From Streptomyces sp. NBC_01233 (lineage in GTDB: Bacteria > Actinomycetota > Actinomycetes > Streptomycetales > Streptomycetaceae): 64,000 nucleotides of DNA. Positions 54,009 to 63,266 of this stretch are shown here, one piece after another. The first letter of the stretch is position 1. Every line of letters begins with the position of its first letter. Position numbers and translations under genes: made by a program. Below the pieces are notes generated by a model. It saw only the letters and a list, made by a program, of their open reading frames with translations, was not told the DNA's origin and did not search any database. The DNA lies in NCBI RefSeq assembly GCF_035989305.1, contig NZ_CP108514.1, positions 9,218,501 to 9,282,500 of the forward strand, in the 5' to 3' direction.

Positions 54009-54902
54009 ATGGATTGGCTGGTGACGGTCACGGGCGCGGCCCTGGTCCTGCTGATCCTGCGGGACGTGTTCCACACGCTGTGGCACCCGACGCGTCACGG
54101 CGGGCTGAGCCGCCTGGTCATGACCACACTGTGGCGGCTGTCCCTCGTCCTGGGCACCCGGCGCACGGCGGCCGGCCTGGCCGGCCCGCTTGGCATGGTG
54201 TCCGTCGTCGCCCTGTGGGCCCTGACCGTGGCGGCGGGCTGGGCGCTGATCTACTGGCCTCACATGCCCGAGGCGTTCGTGTACGCGGGCGGGCTGGAGC
54301 CCGACGACCATGCGGGGCTGCTGGACGCGACGTACGTCTCGCTGGTCACGCTCTCCACCCTAGGCCTCGGCGACGTCGCACCCGCCGAGGGGTGGTTGCG
54401 CCTCCTCGCGCCCCTGGAGGCGCTGGTCGGGTTCGCCCTGCTGACCGCGACGGTCTCCTGGATCCTCGGCATCTATCCGGCTCTGGCCCGCCGCAGGGCG
54501 CTGGCCTTGCGGCTCTCCCACCTCTCCCGTACCCATCCCTCGAAGGAACAGATCGACTCCCCGGCCGGGGCGGCCATGCTGGACAGCCTGGCCACGGCAC
54601 TGTCCGTCGCAGCGGTCGACTTCCTCCAGTACGCGGAGTCCTACTACTTCCACGACGGCGACGACCGGACCTCCCTCGCCCGCCAGATCGGCTACGCCCT
54701 CGACATCGCCGATGAGGCTTCGGAAGCCGGACACCGGGATGTCCGGCTCGCCTCCGCGGTGTTGCGTTCCGCCCTGGAAGACCTCGCGAGCATCCTGGAC
54801 GAGCGCTTCCTGCGCACCCAGGGCACGCCCAGGCAGACTCTCGACGCGTTTGCGCGCGATCACGGACGGCAGGCGGGCACCGGTGACCACGTCCTGCCGT
54901 GA
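54009..54902 (+). CDS. ion-channel-like membrane protein (two-pore-domain K+ channel type)
   Basis: This 297-residue protein is read from ATG 54009 (GGGG upstream). It has an N-terminal helix (LVTVTGAALVLLILRDVF), a second near 55-80, and a pore-loop-like segment YVSLVTLSTLGLGDVAPAEG followed by a third helix (LEALVGFALLTATVSWILGI). STLGLGD replaces the K+-filter TVGYGD, so selectivity is uncertain; it may be a degenerate K+ channel or an Ion_trans_2 member. The C-terminal half is soluble and helical. It is a single gene between the PPOX gene and the hydrogenase operon. The 54903-55144 gap (242 bp) holds no gene. Confidence 0.82.
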   Translation: MDWLVTVTGAALVLLILRDVFHTLWHPTRHGGLSRLVMTTLWRLSLVLGTRRTAAGLAGPLGMVSVVALWALTVAAGWALIYWPHMPEAFVYAGGLEPDDHAGLLDATYVSLVTLSTLGLGDVAPAEGWLRLLAPLEALVGFALLTATVSWILGIYPALARRRALALRLSHLSRTHPSKEQIDSPAGAAMLDSLATALSVAAVDFLQYAESYYFHDGDDRTSLARQIGYALDIADEASEAGHRDVRLASAVLRSALEDLASILDERFLRTQGTPRQTLDAFARDHGRQAGTGDHVLP

Positions 54903-55144
54903 GTCTCCCGGCGTGGACGACGACCTCGCCCGTCCGCCCGATGCCGGGGCGTCGACACCGCGCTGCCCGGAAGAATCCGTTGAGGTCCGGACCGGCGATG
55001 TGCTCGTGGTGAAGACGCCAGGTGCAGGGCCCAGTCCAGCACTCCGAACTGCGCCGTGCGCCGTTTGGCCCCGTGGTGCAGGACCTCGTCCCGTGAGTAG
55101 GGCAGGCTGCGCCTGGAGACGCCCGAAGAGGGAAGCGGGTACCT

Positions 55145-55681
55145 ATGAAGCCGCTCGCCGGCACGGTGGTCATCGGGATCGGCAACGAGTTCCGGCGCGA
55201 TGACGGGGTGGGGTGGGCCACCATCGCGTTGTTGTGCGAACGGGAAGCACGGCGACCTCTCCCCTTGGGTACTGAGCTCGCCCAGAGCGACGGAGAACCC
55301 GGCCGCCTGATCACCCTTTGGGAAGACAAGGCCCTCACCCTCGTCATCGACGCCTGCTTCCCCCCTGCGGCGCAGCCCGGGCGAACACACCGGTGGAGTG
55401 TGGCCCCGGGAGAGATGCCGCACCCCGCTGCCGCAGGCAGGCAGAGCACCCACGGGCTGGGGCTCGCCGAGGCCTTGTGCCTCGCCGACAGTCTCGGGCG
55501 CGGCCCCGGCCGCCTCATCGTGTACGCGGTCGAGGGAGCGGACCGCTCGCTGGGCACCGGGCTCACCCCGGCGGTAGCGGCCGCTCTGCCGCTTCTGGCC
55601 CTACGCATCGAGGAAGACGTCCGCGAGCACGGCGAGCGGACTCGCCGGACCAGGTTCGAACCCGGGAGCCCGCTGGTCTGA
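55145..55681 (+). CDS. [NiFe]-hydrogenase maturation protease
   Basis: This 178-residue protein is of the HycI/HybD/HoxW type, with VVIGIGNEFRRDDGVGWATI near the N-terminus (Glu and Asp ligands for nickel sensing) and a central LVIDACFPP aspartate. It should remove the C-terminal tail of the large subunit after Ni insertion. The large subunit here (58995-60359) ends soon after the DPCISCSAH motif, so little tail remains to be cut. The protease may act after that His or on another hydrogenase. It is the first gene of the hydrogenase operon, 42 nt before the beta subunit. No strong DevR-like box is seen upstream. Confidence 0.9.
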   Translation: MKPLAGTVVIGIGNEFRRDDGVGWATIALLCEREARRPLPLGTELAQSDGEPGRLITLWEDKALTLVIDACFPPAAQPGRTHRWSVAPGEMPHPAAAGRQSTHGLGLAEALCLADSLGRGPGRLIVYAVEGADRSLGTGLTPAVAAALPLLALRIEEDVREHGERTRRTRFEPGSPLV

Positions 55682-55723
55682 CATGCTGCCGGATCTAGGC
55701 ACGTGGAGACCGAGAGGTGCACC

Positions 55724-56893
55724 ATGACCGACGCTTCGGATGCCGGAGCCGTCCTCGACCACCCAGACGAGGCGGTTCTCGACCGCGACGGTCTGGCCGC
55801 GCTCGTGCGTGTCCTGAAGGCGCGCGGCCGCACGGTGATCGGCCCGACCGTGCGCGACGGCGCGATCGTCCTCGACGAGCTGGACTCCGCCGATGCGCTT
55901 CCCTACGGGTGGGGGGTCGAGCTGGAGGCGGGTCGGTACCGGCTCCACCGCCGCGAGGACGGGGCGGCCTTCGCACACAGCGCGGGACCCCAGTCGTGGA
56001 AGTCGTTCCTGCATCCGGAGCGCGTCCGCCAGTGGTCCGCGGACCGCGGCCCAGACGGTGCGCCGGTCGTCCGCGAGGAGAAGCAGGAGAGCATTTCATA
56101 CGCGTTCCTCGGAGTGCGGCCCTGCGATCTGCGTGCCATTCAGATTCTGGACCGGGTGATGAGCGGAGGCAGGTACCGGGACCCCACCTACCTGTCACGG
56201 CGGACGGGTGCCTTCCTGATCGCGGCCGAGTGCACCGAGCCGGGTGCCACCTGCTTCTGCGTCTCGATGGGGAGCGGGCCGGCCGTCGACGCCGGGTACG
56301 ACCTCGCGCTCACCGAGGTCGTGGACGATGCCGGTCACCGATTCCTCTGCCGGAGCGGGAGCGAGGAGGGAGCCGCGGTCCTCGCGGAACTACCGGGCCG
56401 GAGCGCCGATGGCTCCACCCGAGCGGCTGCGACCCAGGCCGTGAGCGCCGCCGCCGAACGCATGGGCCGCTCCATGCCGCCGGTGGACCTGCGCACGCTG
56501 ATGCGGGACAACCTGGAGGCGGATCGCTGGGACGACGTCACCGCCCGGTGCCTCAGCTGCGGCAACTGCACCATGGTCTGCCCCACCTGCTTCTGCACCA
56601 CCACGGAGGACGTCACCGACCTGACCGGCGATCACGCCGAGCGCTGGCGCCTCTGGGACTCCTGCTACGACCTGGACTTCTCGCTCCTCCACGGCGGCCC
56701 GGTCCGGTCCACCCCGCGCAGCCGCTACCGCCAGTGGCTCACCCACAAGCTGGGTACCTGGCACGACCAGTTCGACAGCTCCGGCTGTGTCGGCTGCGGC
56801 CGGTGCATCGTCTGGTGTCCCACGGGCATCGACCTCACCGAGGAAGCCCACGCCCTGCACCAAGAGGCCACGCAGCGGGAGAGCACGCCGTGA
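55724..56893 (+). CDS. hydB: sulfhydrogenase beta subunit-like 4Fe-4S protein
   Basis: This 389-residue protein is read from ATG 55724 (GAGAGG upstream). It ends with two 4Fe-4S clusters, CLSCGNCTMVCPTCFC and CVGCGRCIVWCPTGIDL, and has a central Cys-rich loop (ECTEPGATCFCVSMGSG). This is the beta (HydB) subunit of group 3b hydrogenases and of anaerobic sulfite reductase-type modules, which passes electrons between the gamma flavoprotein and the hydrogenase. It overlaps the cNMP-fold gene (56890) by four bases. Confidence 0.9.
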   Translation: MTDASDAGAVLDHPDEAVLDRDGLAALVRVLKARGRTVIGPTVRDGAIVLDELDSADALPYGWGVELEAGRYRLHRREDGAAFAHSAGPQSWKSFLHPERVRQWSADRGPDGAPVVREEKQESISYAFLGVRPCDLRAIQILDRVMSGGRYRDPTYLSRRTGAFLIAAECTEPGATCFCVSMGSGPAVDAGYDLALTEVVDDAGHRFLCRSGSEEGAAVLAELPGRSADGSTRAAATQAVSAAAERMGRSMPPVDLRTLMRDNLEADRWDDVTARCLSCGNCTMVCPTCFCTTTEDVTDLTGDHAERWRLWDSCYDLDFSLLHGGPVRSTPRSRYRQWLTHKLGTWHDQFDSSGCVGCGRCIVWCPTGIDLTEEAHALHQEATQRESTP

Positions 56894-57375
56894 CCTCGCA
56901 TCCGGTTGGGCCTCCCGGCGAGCAGGTGTTCGCCGCTCTGACGACGGAGCACCGCGGGAAGCTGATGGCCCTCGCCCGTGAAGTCGCCTTTCCGGGCGGC
57001 ACACGGATCTTCGAGGAAGGGGAGAAGGCAGACCGCTTCTGGATCATCCGCTCCGGCACGGTCGCGCTCGACGTCCACGTGCCCGGCCGGGGGCGCGTGG
57101 TCGTCGAGACCATCGGCGCGGGCAGCCTGCTCGGCTGGTCATGGCTGTGCCCACCCCGGCAGTGGCACCTCGCGGCCGAGACCCGGGACGCCGTCCGCGC
57201 CTGGGAATTCGATGCCGCCGCCGTCCAGGACCTGTGCGCCGAGGACACGGCGCTGGGTCTGTCCCTGGTAACCGCCGTCGCCGAGACCATCGGCGACCGG
57301 CTTCGAGCCACCCGCACCCGGCTGCTCGACCTGTACGGACCGCCGGGACCGCAGGGGATCGGGCCGGTGCCATGA
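56890..57375 (+). CDS. HTH-less cyclic-nucleotide-binding-fold protein (copy 3, in hydrogenase operon)
   Basis: This 161-residue protein starts at GTG 56890 inside the hydB stop. It is clearly paralogous to copies 1 and 2: AREVAFPGGTRIFEEGEKAD, RFWIIRSGTVALDVHVPGRG, GSLLGWSWLCPPRQWHLAAE and the end RLRATRTRLLDLYGPPG. There is no HTH. The cAMP-site Arg-Ser/Thr-Ala is again absent (PPRQW). Insertion between the beta and gamma genes, with four-base overlaps on both sides, implies equimolar expression. It may bind the hydrogenase and control it in response to a ligand. Confidence 0.9.
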   Translation: MTSHPVGPPGEQVFAALTTEHRGKLMALAREVAFPGGTRIFEEGEKADRFWIIRSGTVALDVHVPGRGRVVVETIGAGSLLGWSWLCPPRQWHLAAETRDAVRAWEFDAAAVQDLCAEDTALGLSLVTAVAETIGDRLRATRTRLLDLYGPPGPQGIGPVP

Positions 57376-58178
57376 CGCTCACGCCCCTCTCCTACCGCGT
57401 GGTGGACCGCCGCGACGAGACGCACGACACGGTCACGCTCGTACTGGAGCCTGCCTCGGAAGCCCTGAAGCCCTTCGCACCCGGCCAGTTCGCGATGCTG
57501 TACGCGTTCGGTGTCGGCGAGATCCCGGTGTCCGTGTCCCGGCTCGCGGACGGGCACCGGCTGACGCACACGGTCCGCGCCGTGGGTGCCGTCTCGCGCG
57601 CATTGTGCGGCCTGCGGACCGGCGGGTGGGTCGGCGTGCGCGGCCCCTTCGGCACCGCCTGGGACTCGGCCGCCGCTCACGGCAACGACCTGCTCGTCAT
57701 TGCCGGAGGGATCGGGCTCGCTCCGCTCCGTCCCCTCGTCGACGCCGTTCTGGCCGAGCCGCAGGCGTTCGGGCGGCTGAACGTCCTCGCGGGCGCCCGG
57801 ACCCCCGACGATCTGCTGTACGGGGACGAGTTCCCCGCCTGGGGAAAGCCGTTCGGCGCCGTCACGGTCGACCGGCCTTCCGGCGGCTGGACCGGCCGGG
57901 TCGGCGTCGTCACCACGCTGCTCCGCGAGGCCCGGTTCACACCTTCGGACACGGTCGCCTTCGTCTGCGGTCCCGAGGTGATGATGCGCGCGACCGCACG
58001 CGCGCTGATCCACCAAGGGGTACGTCCCGACCGCATCCGGGTCTCCCTCGAACGCAACATGCGCTGTGCCACCGGCCACTGCGGCCACTGCCAGCTCGGA
58101 CCCCTGCTGCTCTGCCGCGACGGCCCGGTCGTCGGCTACGACCAGGCCGAGCCCCTGCTCACCGTCCGGGAACTGTGA
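57372..58178 (+). CDS. hydG: sulfhydrogenase gamma subunit-like FAD/[2Fe-2S] protein
   Basis: This 268-residue protein starts at ATG 57372 (ATGA overlap). It has an FAD-binding barrel ([20 protein letters not shown]), an NAD-binding domain ([32 protein letters not shown]) and a C-terminal [2Fe-2S] site with [17 protein letters not shown]. HydG moves electrons between NAD(P)H and the hydrogenase. The arrangement matches dihydroorotate dehydrogenase PyrK-like electron transfer subunits of group 3b enzymes. The delta gene follows after 1 nt. Confidence 0.92.
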   Translation: MTLTPLSYRVVDRRDETHDTVTLVLEPASEALKPFAPGQFAMLYAFGVGEIPVSVSRLADGHRLTHTVRAVGAVSRALCGLRTGGWVGVRGPFGTAWDSAAAHGNDLLVIAGGIGLAPLRPLVDAVLAEPQAFGRLNVLAGARTPDDLLYGDEFPAWGKPFGAVTVDRPSGGWTGRVGVVTTLLREARFTPSDTVAFVCGPEVMMRATARALIHQGVRPDRIRVSLERNMRCATGHCGHCQLGPLLLCRDGPVVGYDQAEPLLTVREL

Positions 58179-58179
58179 G

Positions 58180-58998
58180 ATGAGCACCCCCACCACACCC
58201 CAGCCCCCTGCCCGCCCCCGCCTCGGCGTGTTCAAGTTCGCCTCCTGTGACGGCTGCCAGCTCACCCTCCTCGACTGCGAGGACGAACTGCTCGGCATCG
58301 CCGCCGAACTGGAGATCGCCCACTTCCTGGAGGCGTCCAGCGAAGCCGCGCCCGGCCCGTACGACCTCGTGCTCGTCGAAGGGTCGGTCAGCACACCCGA
58401 GCACGTGGAGCGCATCCGGCGCATCCGCGCGGATGCCCGCCACCTCGTCACCATCGGTGCCTGCGCCACGGCGGGCGGCGTGCAGGCGCTGCGCAACTAC
58501 GCCGATGTCGAGGGATACCTGGCGACCGTCTACGCCCGCCCCGACTACATCGAGACCCTCGCGACCTCCACGCCGGTCTCGGCCCACGTCCCCGTCGACT
58601 TCGAACTGCGCGGCTGTCCCATCGACCGCGGTCAGCTCGTCGAGGTCATCACCGCGTTCCTCGCCGGACGCAAGCCCGCCATCCCGAACCACAGCGTCTG
58701 CTTCGCCTGCAAACGGCGCGGCAACGTCTGCGTCACCGTCGCCCACGGCACACCCTGCCTCGGCCCCGTCACCCACGCGGGCTGCGGGGCCCTGTGCCCG
58801 ACGTACGGGCGCGGCTGCTACGGCTGCTTCGGGCCGGCCGGAACCACGAACCTTCCCGCGCTGGTCCCCCTCATGCAGCGTGACGGGATGAGCGAGGAGG
58901 ACATCGGCAGGTTCCTGCACACCTTCAACGTGACCGCCTTCACCGCCCTGGAGGAGCAAGGACAGCCCGGCGTGACCGACGCGGAAGGACCGGGATGA
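58180..58998 (+). CDS. hydD: [NiFe]-hydrogenase small (delta) subunit
   Basis: This 272-residue protein starts at ATG 58180. [20 protein letters not shown] is the proximal 4Fe-4S cluster motif of F420/NAD-type (group 3) hydrogenase small subunits, with the later [14 protein letters not shown]. Further cysteines follow in [14 protein letters not shown] and [19 protein letters not shown]. There is no Tat signal, so the enzyme is cytoplasmic. It overlaps the alpha gene by four bases. Confidence 0.93.
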   Translation: MSTPTTPQPPARPRLGVFKFASCDGCQLTLLDCEDELLGIAAELEIAHFLEASSEAAPGPYDLVLVEGSVSTPEHVERIRRIRADARHLVTIGACATAGGVQALRNYADVEGYLATVYARPDYIETLATSTPVSAHVPVDFELRGCPIDRGQLVEVITAFLAGRKPAIPNHSVCFACKRRGNVCVTVAHGTPCLGPVTHAGCGALCPTYGRGCYGCFGPAGTTNLPALVPLMQRDGMSEEDIGRFLHTFNVTAFTALEEQGQPGVTDAEGPG

Positions 58999-60359
58999 GC
59001 GATCCCACCCCCCGATACCAGGAGCTGCGCATCCCCTCACTCGCCCGTGTCGAGGGCGAGACCGCGCTGCACCTGAGGATCCATGACGGCACGGTCACCG
59101 AAGCGCGGCTCAAGATTTACGAGCCGCCGCGGTTCTTCGAAGCCTTCCTCCGGGGCAGAGCCCACCCGGAGCCACCCGACCTCACCTCCCGCATCTGCGG
59201 GATCTGTCCCGTCGCCTACCAGATGAGTGCCTGCCGCGCCATCGAGGACGCGTGCGGCGTTGTCGTCGACGGACAACTGGCCGCCCTTCGCCGCCTGCTG
59301 TACTGCGGCGAATGGATCGAGAGCCAGACGCTGCACATCCACATGCTGCACGCACCGGACTTCCTCGGCGAAGACGACGTGATCGGCCTGTCCCGATCCC
59401 ATCCGGAGCACGTCAAGCGCGGACTGCGCCTGAAGCAGACCGGCAACGCCGTGGTCGAACTGCTCGGGGGCCGGGCCATCCACCCCGTCAACGTCAGGAT
59501 CGGCGGATTCCACCGGGCCCCGACCCGCGCCGAACTCCGCCCCCTGGAAGAACGGCTGCGCACCGCCCTCGACGACGCCTGGGACACGGTGCGCTGGGTC
59601 GCCGGCTTCGAATTCCCGGACGCCGAGTGCAACGCCGACCTGCTCGCCCTCGCCGAGACCGGCACCTACGCCATCGAGTCCGGAGTCCCCACCGTGCTCC
59701 CGTACGACGCGACGCTCCCGCCGTACGGCTTCCCCCTGCGGGACTTCACCGACCACGTGACCGAGGAGCAGGTCTCCCACTCCACAGCGCTCCACTCCCG
59801 GTTGGACGGCCGAAGGCATCTCACCGGTTCCCTCGCCCGCTGGGCGGTCAGCGGCCACCTGCTGTCCGCACTGGCCCTGGAAGCGGCACGGGAGGCGGGG
59901 CTGGGCGACCCCCCGTCGCGCGCAGGTGCCGGGCGGGGAAAGGCCTGCAGGAACCCGTACCGAAGCATCCTCGTCCGGGCGGTGGAAGTCCTGTACGCGG
60001 TGGAGGAGGCCCTGCGGATCATCGCTGAGTACGAGCGTCCGGCCGGCCCGTACGTGGAGGTCCCGGCCCGGGCCGGTATCGGGCACGGTGCCACGGAGGC
60101 GCCACGCGGCTTGCTCTACCACCGCTACGCGTTCGACGGCGGGGGGCGTGTCACGGACGCCCGCATCGTGCCACCGACCGCCCAGAACCAGGGCGCCATC
60201 GAGGAGGACCTGCGTCGGCTGGTCCAAGCCGGCCTCGATCGGGGTGAGGGCTCCGAGGCCGAGCTCACCCGGCTGTGCGAGCGGGCCGTCCGCAACCACG
60301 ACCCGTGCATCTCGTGTTCGGCCCACTTCCTGGAACTGGACATCGAGCGCACCCACTGA
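58995..60359 (+). CDS. hydA: [NiFe]-hydrogenase large (alpha) subunit, group 3b type
   Basis: This 454-residue protein starts at ATG 58995. Both nickel-site motifs are present: [11 protein letters not shown] (Cys68, Cys71) near the N-terminus and [10 protein letters not shown] (Cys438, Cys441) at the end. [15 protein letters not shown] is the usual first strand. The gene set beta-gamma-delta-alpha is that of group 3b bifunctional/sulfhydrogenases, which oxidise or produce H2 with NADP(H). The M. smegmatis relative (Hyd3/Hyh) is DosR-regulated and used for H2 evolution under hypoxia. No hyp maturation genes are in this window. Confidence 0.95.
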   Translation: MSDPTPRYQELRIPSLARVEGETALHLRIHDGTVTEARLKIYEPPRFFEAFLRGRAHPEPPDLTSRICGICPVAYQMSACRAIEDACGVVVDGQLAALRRLLYCGEWIESQTLHIHMLHAPDFLGEDDVIGLSRSHPEHVKRGLRLKQTGNAVVELLGGRAIHPVNVRIGGFHRAPTRAELRPLEERLRTALDDAWDTVRWVAGFEFPDAECNADLLALAETGTYAIESGVPTVLPYDATLPPYGFPLRDFTDHVTEEQVSHSTALHSRLDGRRHLTGSLARWAVSGHLLSALALEAAREAGLGDPPSRAGAGRGKACRNPYRSILVRAVEVLYAVEEALRIIAEYERPAGPYVEVPARAGIGHGATEAPRGLLYHRYAFDGGGRVTDARIVPPTAQNQGAIEEDLRRLVQAGLDRGEGSEAELTRLCERAVRNHDPCISCSAHFLELDIERTH

Positions 60360-60738
60360 TCACGCCCAGGCGTGACCGGCTGATCCGGACGACGTTCCGG
60401 CCCGGGCCTGTGGCCGGTCCGCAAGGCGCCGTTACGTCGGATGGCGGCGTCGGAGCCGACCGGCAGCCACGGTCCCGTGCACGTCGTGCGTCCGCGTCCT
60501 CGTAGGTGCCTCACCAGCCGGGCCCGCCTCTGGCTCCTGCGCGCCGCGGGCAGGCTTCAGGTGCTCCTCGGATGACATGCGGCCGTGTGCTCGGCGCGTT
60601 GGCACAGATGCTTCATCGAGTACCGCTTACGGTCGCTGGACGGCTACCGGCGCGAGCGCGGGGACGACAGGGCTCCGGCCGGCCGGACATCGGACACCTC
60701 ACCGCCCTTCCAGCCACCTACCAGACGGAGCAGCCGGC
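60360..60738. other. intergenic, possible terminator and promoter
   Basis: 379 bp with no gene recognised. CCGGCC (60397-60402) and GGCCGG (60412-60417) can form a small hairpin after the hydrogenase operon. A weak DevR-like sequence, GGGACGACAGGGCTC (60661-60675, three mismatches), lies 64 bp before the USP gene, at the distance seen for better boxes. Confidence 0.35.
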
Positions 60739-61614
60739 ATGGAGCCAGTCGTTACCGTGGGCCTCGACGGCTCACCCGAGAGCCTCGCCGCCGCCCGTTG
60801 GGCCGCTGACGAAGCCGACCGCCGCAAACTCACACTGCGCCTGCTGCACGCGTGGCCCCTGCTGGCGCCGGAACCGACCCACCTCCCCGCGGAGATGGAT
60901 CAGAACTACTGGGCGAAGCGCATCGTGCACCACGCGAAGGCAGAGCTCCAAGCGCGCCACCCGGGCCTGACCATCGTCGGCAACCTGGTCGCCGAGGATG
61001 CTCAGGAGGCGCTGCTGAAAGCGTCGGCGGAGTCCGAGATGACCGTGCTCGGTTCGCGGGGACTGGAGCCCGTCGAGAGCTACTTCCTGGGCGACATCAG
61101 CATGCCCGTCGTCGCACGGGCCCAGCGGCCGGTGGTCCTGGTGCGGGCCGGGACGAGCGAAGAGGGTCCGCCGTCCGCTCCGGGCGCTTCGGGCGGCGTG
61201 GTGGTGGCACTTAAGCTGCACGGTCCGTGCGACGACCTGCTCGCGTTCTCCTTCGCCGCCGCCGCGGCCCGGGGCATGCCCCTGCGGGCCGTCCACGGCC
61301 GAACCCTGCCGGTGCACGCTCACGCTCCCTGGGGCGTGGACCACGACGTGACCGAGAAGATCACGAAGGACGCGCGGAAGCTCCTGAGCGACGCCCTCCG
61401 CCCCTGGCGCGAGAAGTTCCCGAGCGTCGAGGTGGCCGACAGCGTCGGTCTTGAAAGCCCCACCAAAGCCGTGGTGCGGGCCGCCAAGGGCGCAGGGCTA
61501 CTGGTCGTCGGCCGACGCAGGCATCGTCCCGCCCTGGCACCCCCATTGGGTTCCGTGGCCACCGCCGCGATCCATCACGCGCGCTGCCCCGTCGCCGTCA
61601 TTCCCCATGACTGA
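60739..61614 (+). CDS. universal stress protein, tandem Usp domains (3)
   Basis: This 291-residue protein is read from ATG 60739 (GGAG upstream). Domain 1 begins VVTVGLDGSPESLAAARWAA and ends TVLGSRGLEPVESYFLGD. Domain 2 ends LVVGRRRHRPALAPPLGS. The tandem fold is clear, but the ATP loops are less canonical than in USP 1 (44210-45112). It overlaps by 8 nt with an APH/AAA gene, a pairing also seen in Mtb as Rv2005c-Rv2004c in the DosR regulon. Confidence 0.92.
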   Translation: MEPVVTVGLDGSPESLAAARWAADEADRRKLTLRLLHAWPLLAPEPTHLPAEMDQNYWAKRIVHHAKAELQARHPGLTIVGNLVAEDAQEALLKASAESEMTVLGSRGLEPVESYFLGDISMPVVARAQRPVVLVRAGTSEEGPPSAPGASGGVVVALKLHGPCDDLLAFSFAAAAARGMPLRAVHGRTLPVHAHAPWGVDHDVTEKITKDARKLLSDALRPWREKFPSVEVADSVGLESPTKAVVRAAKGAGLLVVGRRRHRPALAPPLGSVATAAIHHARCPVAVIPHD

Positions 61615-63193
61615 GCCGAGCCACAGCGAGGAGCCGTCGGTGCCGGCGCACCGCACCGACGCGTCCGCGCTCCGGACCGGCACCGGCCTCGATGCTCCGC
61701 CGCTCCCGCGCGCAGAGGTGTGCGAGACGCACACCGCGGTCCTGTTCTTCGTCGGTGACCGCGCCTACAAGCTGAAGAAGCCGGTCGACCTGGGGTTTCT
61801 CGACTACACGACCACGGCGGCCCGGCGGATCGTCTGCGAACGGGAAATCGCCCTCAACCGTCGCTTCGCTCCTGACGTCTACCTGGGGCTGGGCGAGTTT
61901 CGCGGACCGGACGCGGACACGCCCGAACCTCTCGTGGTGATGCGTCGCATGCCGGCGGAACGCCGGCTGTCCCGGCTCGTGAGTGAAGGCGCCGACGTCG
62001 ACGACGTCCTGCGGTCCGTCGCGCGCCTGCTCGCGTCCTGTCACGCTGACGCGCCCCGCGGCCCGGACATCGACGAGCAGGGCAGGCGGGACGCGCTGTC
62101 CGCACGCTGGGAAGCGAGCTTCACGCAGGTCAGGGGATTGACCGAAGACGGCGGGCTGCTCGACGGGGTGGAGGAGGTGAAGCGCCTGGTGCGTCGCTAT
62201 CTCGCAGGCCGCGAGACACTGTTCGACGCCCGTATCGAGCAGGGGCGGGTGGTCGACGGCCACGGCGACCTGCTCGCCCAGGACATCTTCTGCCTCGACG
62301 ACGGCCCCCGCGTCCTGGACTGCCTGGAGTTCGACGACCGCCTCCGCTACGTCGACGGTCTCGACGACGCGGCCTTCCTTGCCATGGACCTGGAGCAGAC
62401 GGGTGCCCCCGAGGCCGCGGCGCTCTTCCTCGCCCGGTACGGCGAGTACTCCGGCGACCCCGCACCGCCGTCCCTGTGGCACCACTACGTCGCCTACCGC
62501 GCGTTCGTCCGGGCCAAGGTGTCCCTGATCCAGGCAGCTCAAGGCGCCCGCGGCGCGGAGGCGGCAGCGCGGCGACTGGTCACCACGACGCTGCGCCACC
62601 TGCGCACCTCCGCCGTCGGCCTGACCCTCGTCGGCGGCCTCCCGGGCAGCGGGAAGTCCACGCTCTCCGGTGCGCTCGCCGATCGTCTGGGCGTCACGCT
62701 GCTCAGCAGCGACCGCCTGCGCAAGGAGCTGGCCGGCATCCCGGTGGAGGAATCCGCGGCCGCCGGCTACGGCGAAGGGCTGTACACGCCCGAGTGGACC
62801 GCGAGGACGTACGCGGCCCTGCTCGACCGGGCGTCCGCGCTGCTGTCACGTGGCGAGTCCGTCGTCCTCGACGCCACCTGGTCCGACGCCGAACAACGCG
62901 AGGCCGCCCTTCGCGTGGCCGAACGCACCAGCGCCGACCTGGTGGCCCTGCACTGCCAGGTTCCGGGCGAGGTGTCGGCAGCGCGTCTGAGCACCCGCGC
63001 ACCCGGGGCATCCGATGCCACCCCTGATGTGGTTAGGGCCATGGCAGCCACGGAGCCGCCGTGGGACGAGGCCGTCCCCATCGACACCGGCGGCCCTTTG
63101 GAGGCCGCGGTCATCCAGGCGATGGCGGCCGTACGCCCGTACGGCTCCGGCCAGGCCCCGGTCTTCCGCCGCCCTTACATGGAGCCGGATTAA
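61607..63193 (+). CDS. APH-like kinase / P-loop ATPase fusion (Rv2004c-type)
   Basis: This 528-residue protein is read from ATG 61607. The N-terminal two-thirds resembles aminoglycoside phosphotransferase-fold proteins (TAVLFFVGDRAYKLKKPVDL with the likely ATP lysines; VVDGHGDLLAQDIFCLDD, where HGDL is the catalytic-loop type motif). The C-terminal ~185 residues are a zeta-toxin/gluconate-kinase-like P-loop domain with GGLPGSGKSTLSGALADRL (about 340-358). Rv2004c of M. tuberculosis has the same fusion and is DosR-regulated; its substrate is unknown. It is translationally coupled to USP 3 and convergent with the nitroreductase gene (73 nt apart). Confidence 0.85.
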   Translation: MTEPSHSEEPSVPAHRTDASALRTGTGLDAPPLPRAEVCETHTAVLFFVGDRAYKLKKPVDLGFLDYTTTAARRIVCEREIALNRRFAPDVYLGLGEFRGPDADTPEPLVVMRRMPAERRLSRLVSEGADVDDVLRSVARLLASCHADAPRGPDIDEQGRRDALSARWEASFTQVRGLTEDGGLLDGVEEVKRLVRRYLAGRETLFDARIEQGRVVDGHGDLLAQDIFCLDDGPRVLDCLEFDDRLRYVDGLDDAAFLAMDLEQTGAPEAAALFLARYGEYSGDPAPPSLWHHYVAYRAFVRAKVSLIQAAQGARGAEAAARRLVTTTLRHLRTSAVGLTLVGGLPGSGKSTLSGALADRLGVTLLSSDRLRKELAGIPVEESAAAGYGEGLYTPEWTARTYAALLDRASALLSRGESVVLDATWSDAEQREAALRVAERTSADLVALHCQVPGEVSAARLSTRAPGASDATPDVVRAMAATEPPWDEAVPIDTGGPLEAAVIQAMAAVRPYGSGQAPVFRRPYMEPD

Positions 63194-63266
63194 GGCGAAT
63201 GGCGACGCCGCGTGCGGCGGCGCGCTCGCCGCGACGAAGGTCCTGGCGACAGCTTGATCTCGGGTT

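Noticed and set aside
55070..55092. AGGACC..GTCCC near the hydrogenase operon as a DevR box
   Set aside because: The arms are short and the spacing (13 bp) matches neither the local N3 consensus nor the mycobacterial core, so it was not listed as a site.
53636..55453. Several 150-200-codon minus-strand frames opposite the channel and protease genes
   Set aside because: Low-complexity Arg/Ala/Gly translations without ribosome binding sites; shadows of plus-strand genes.
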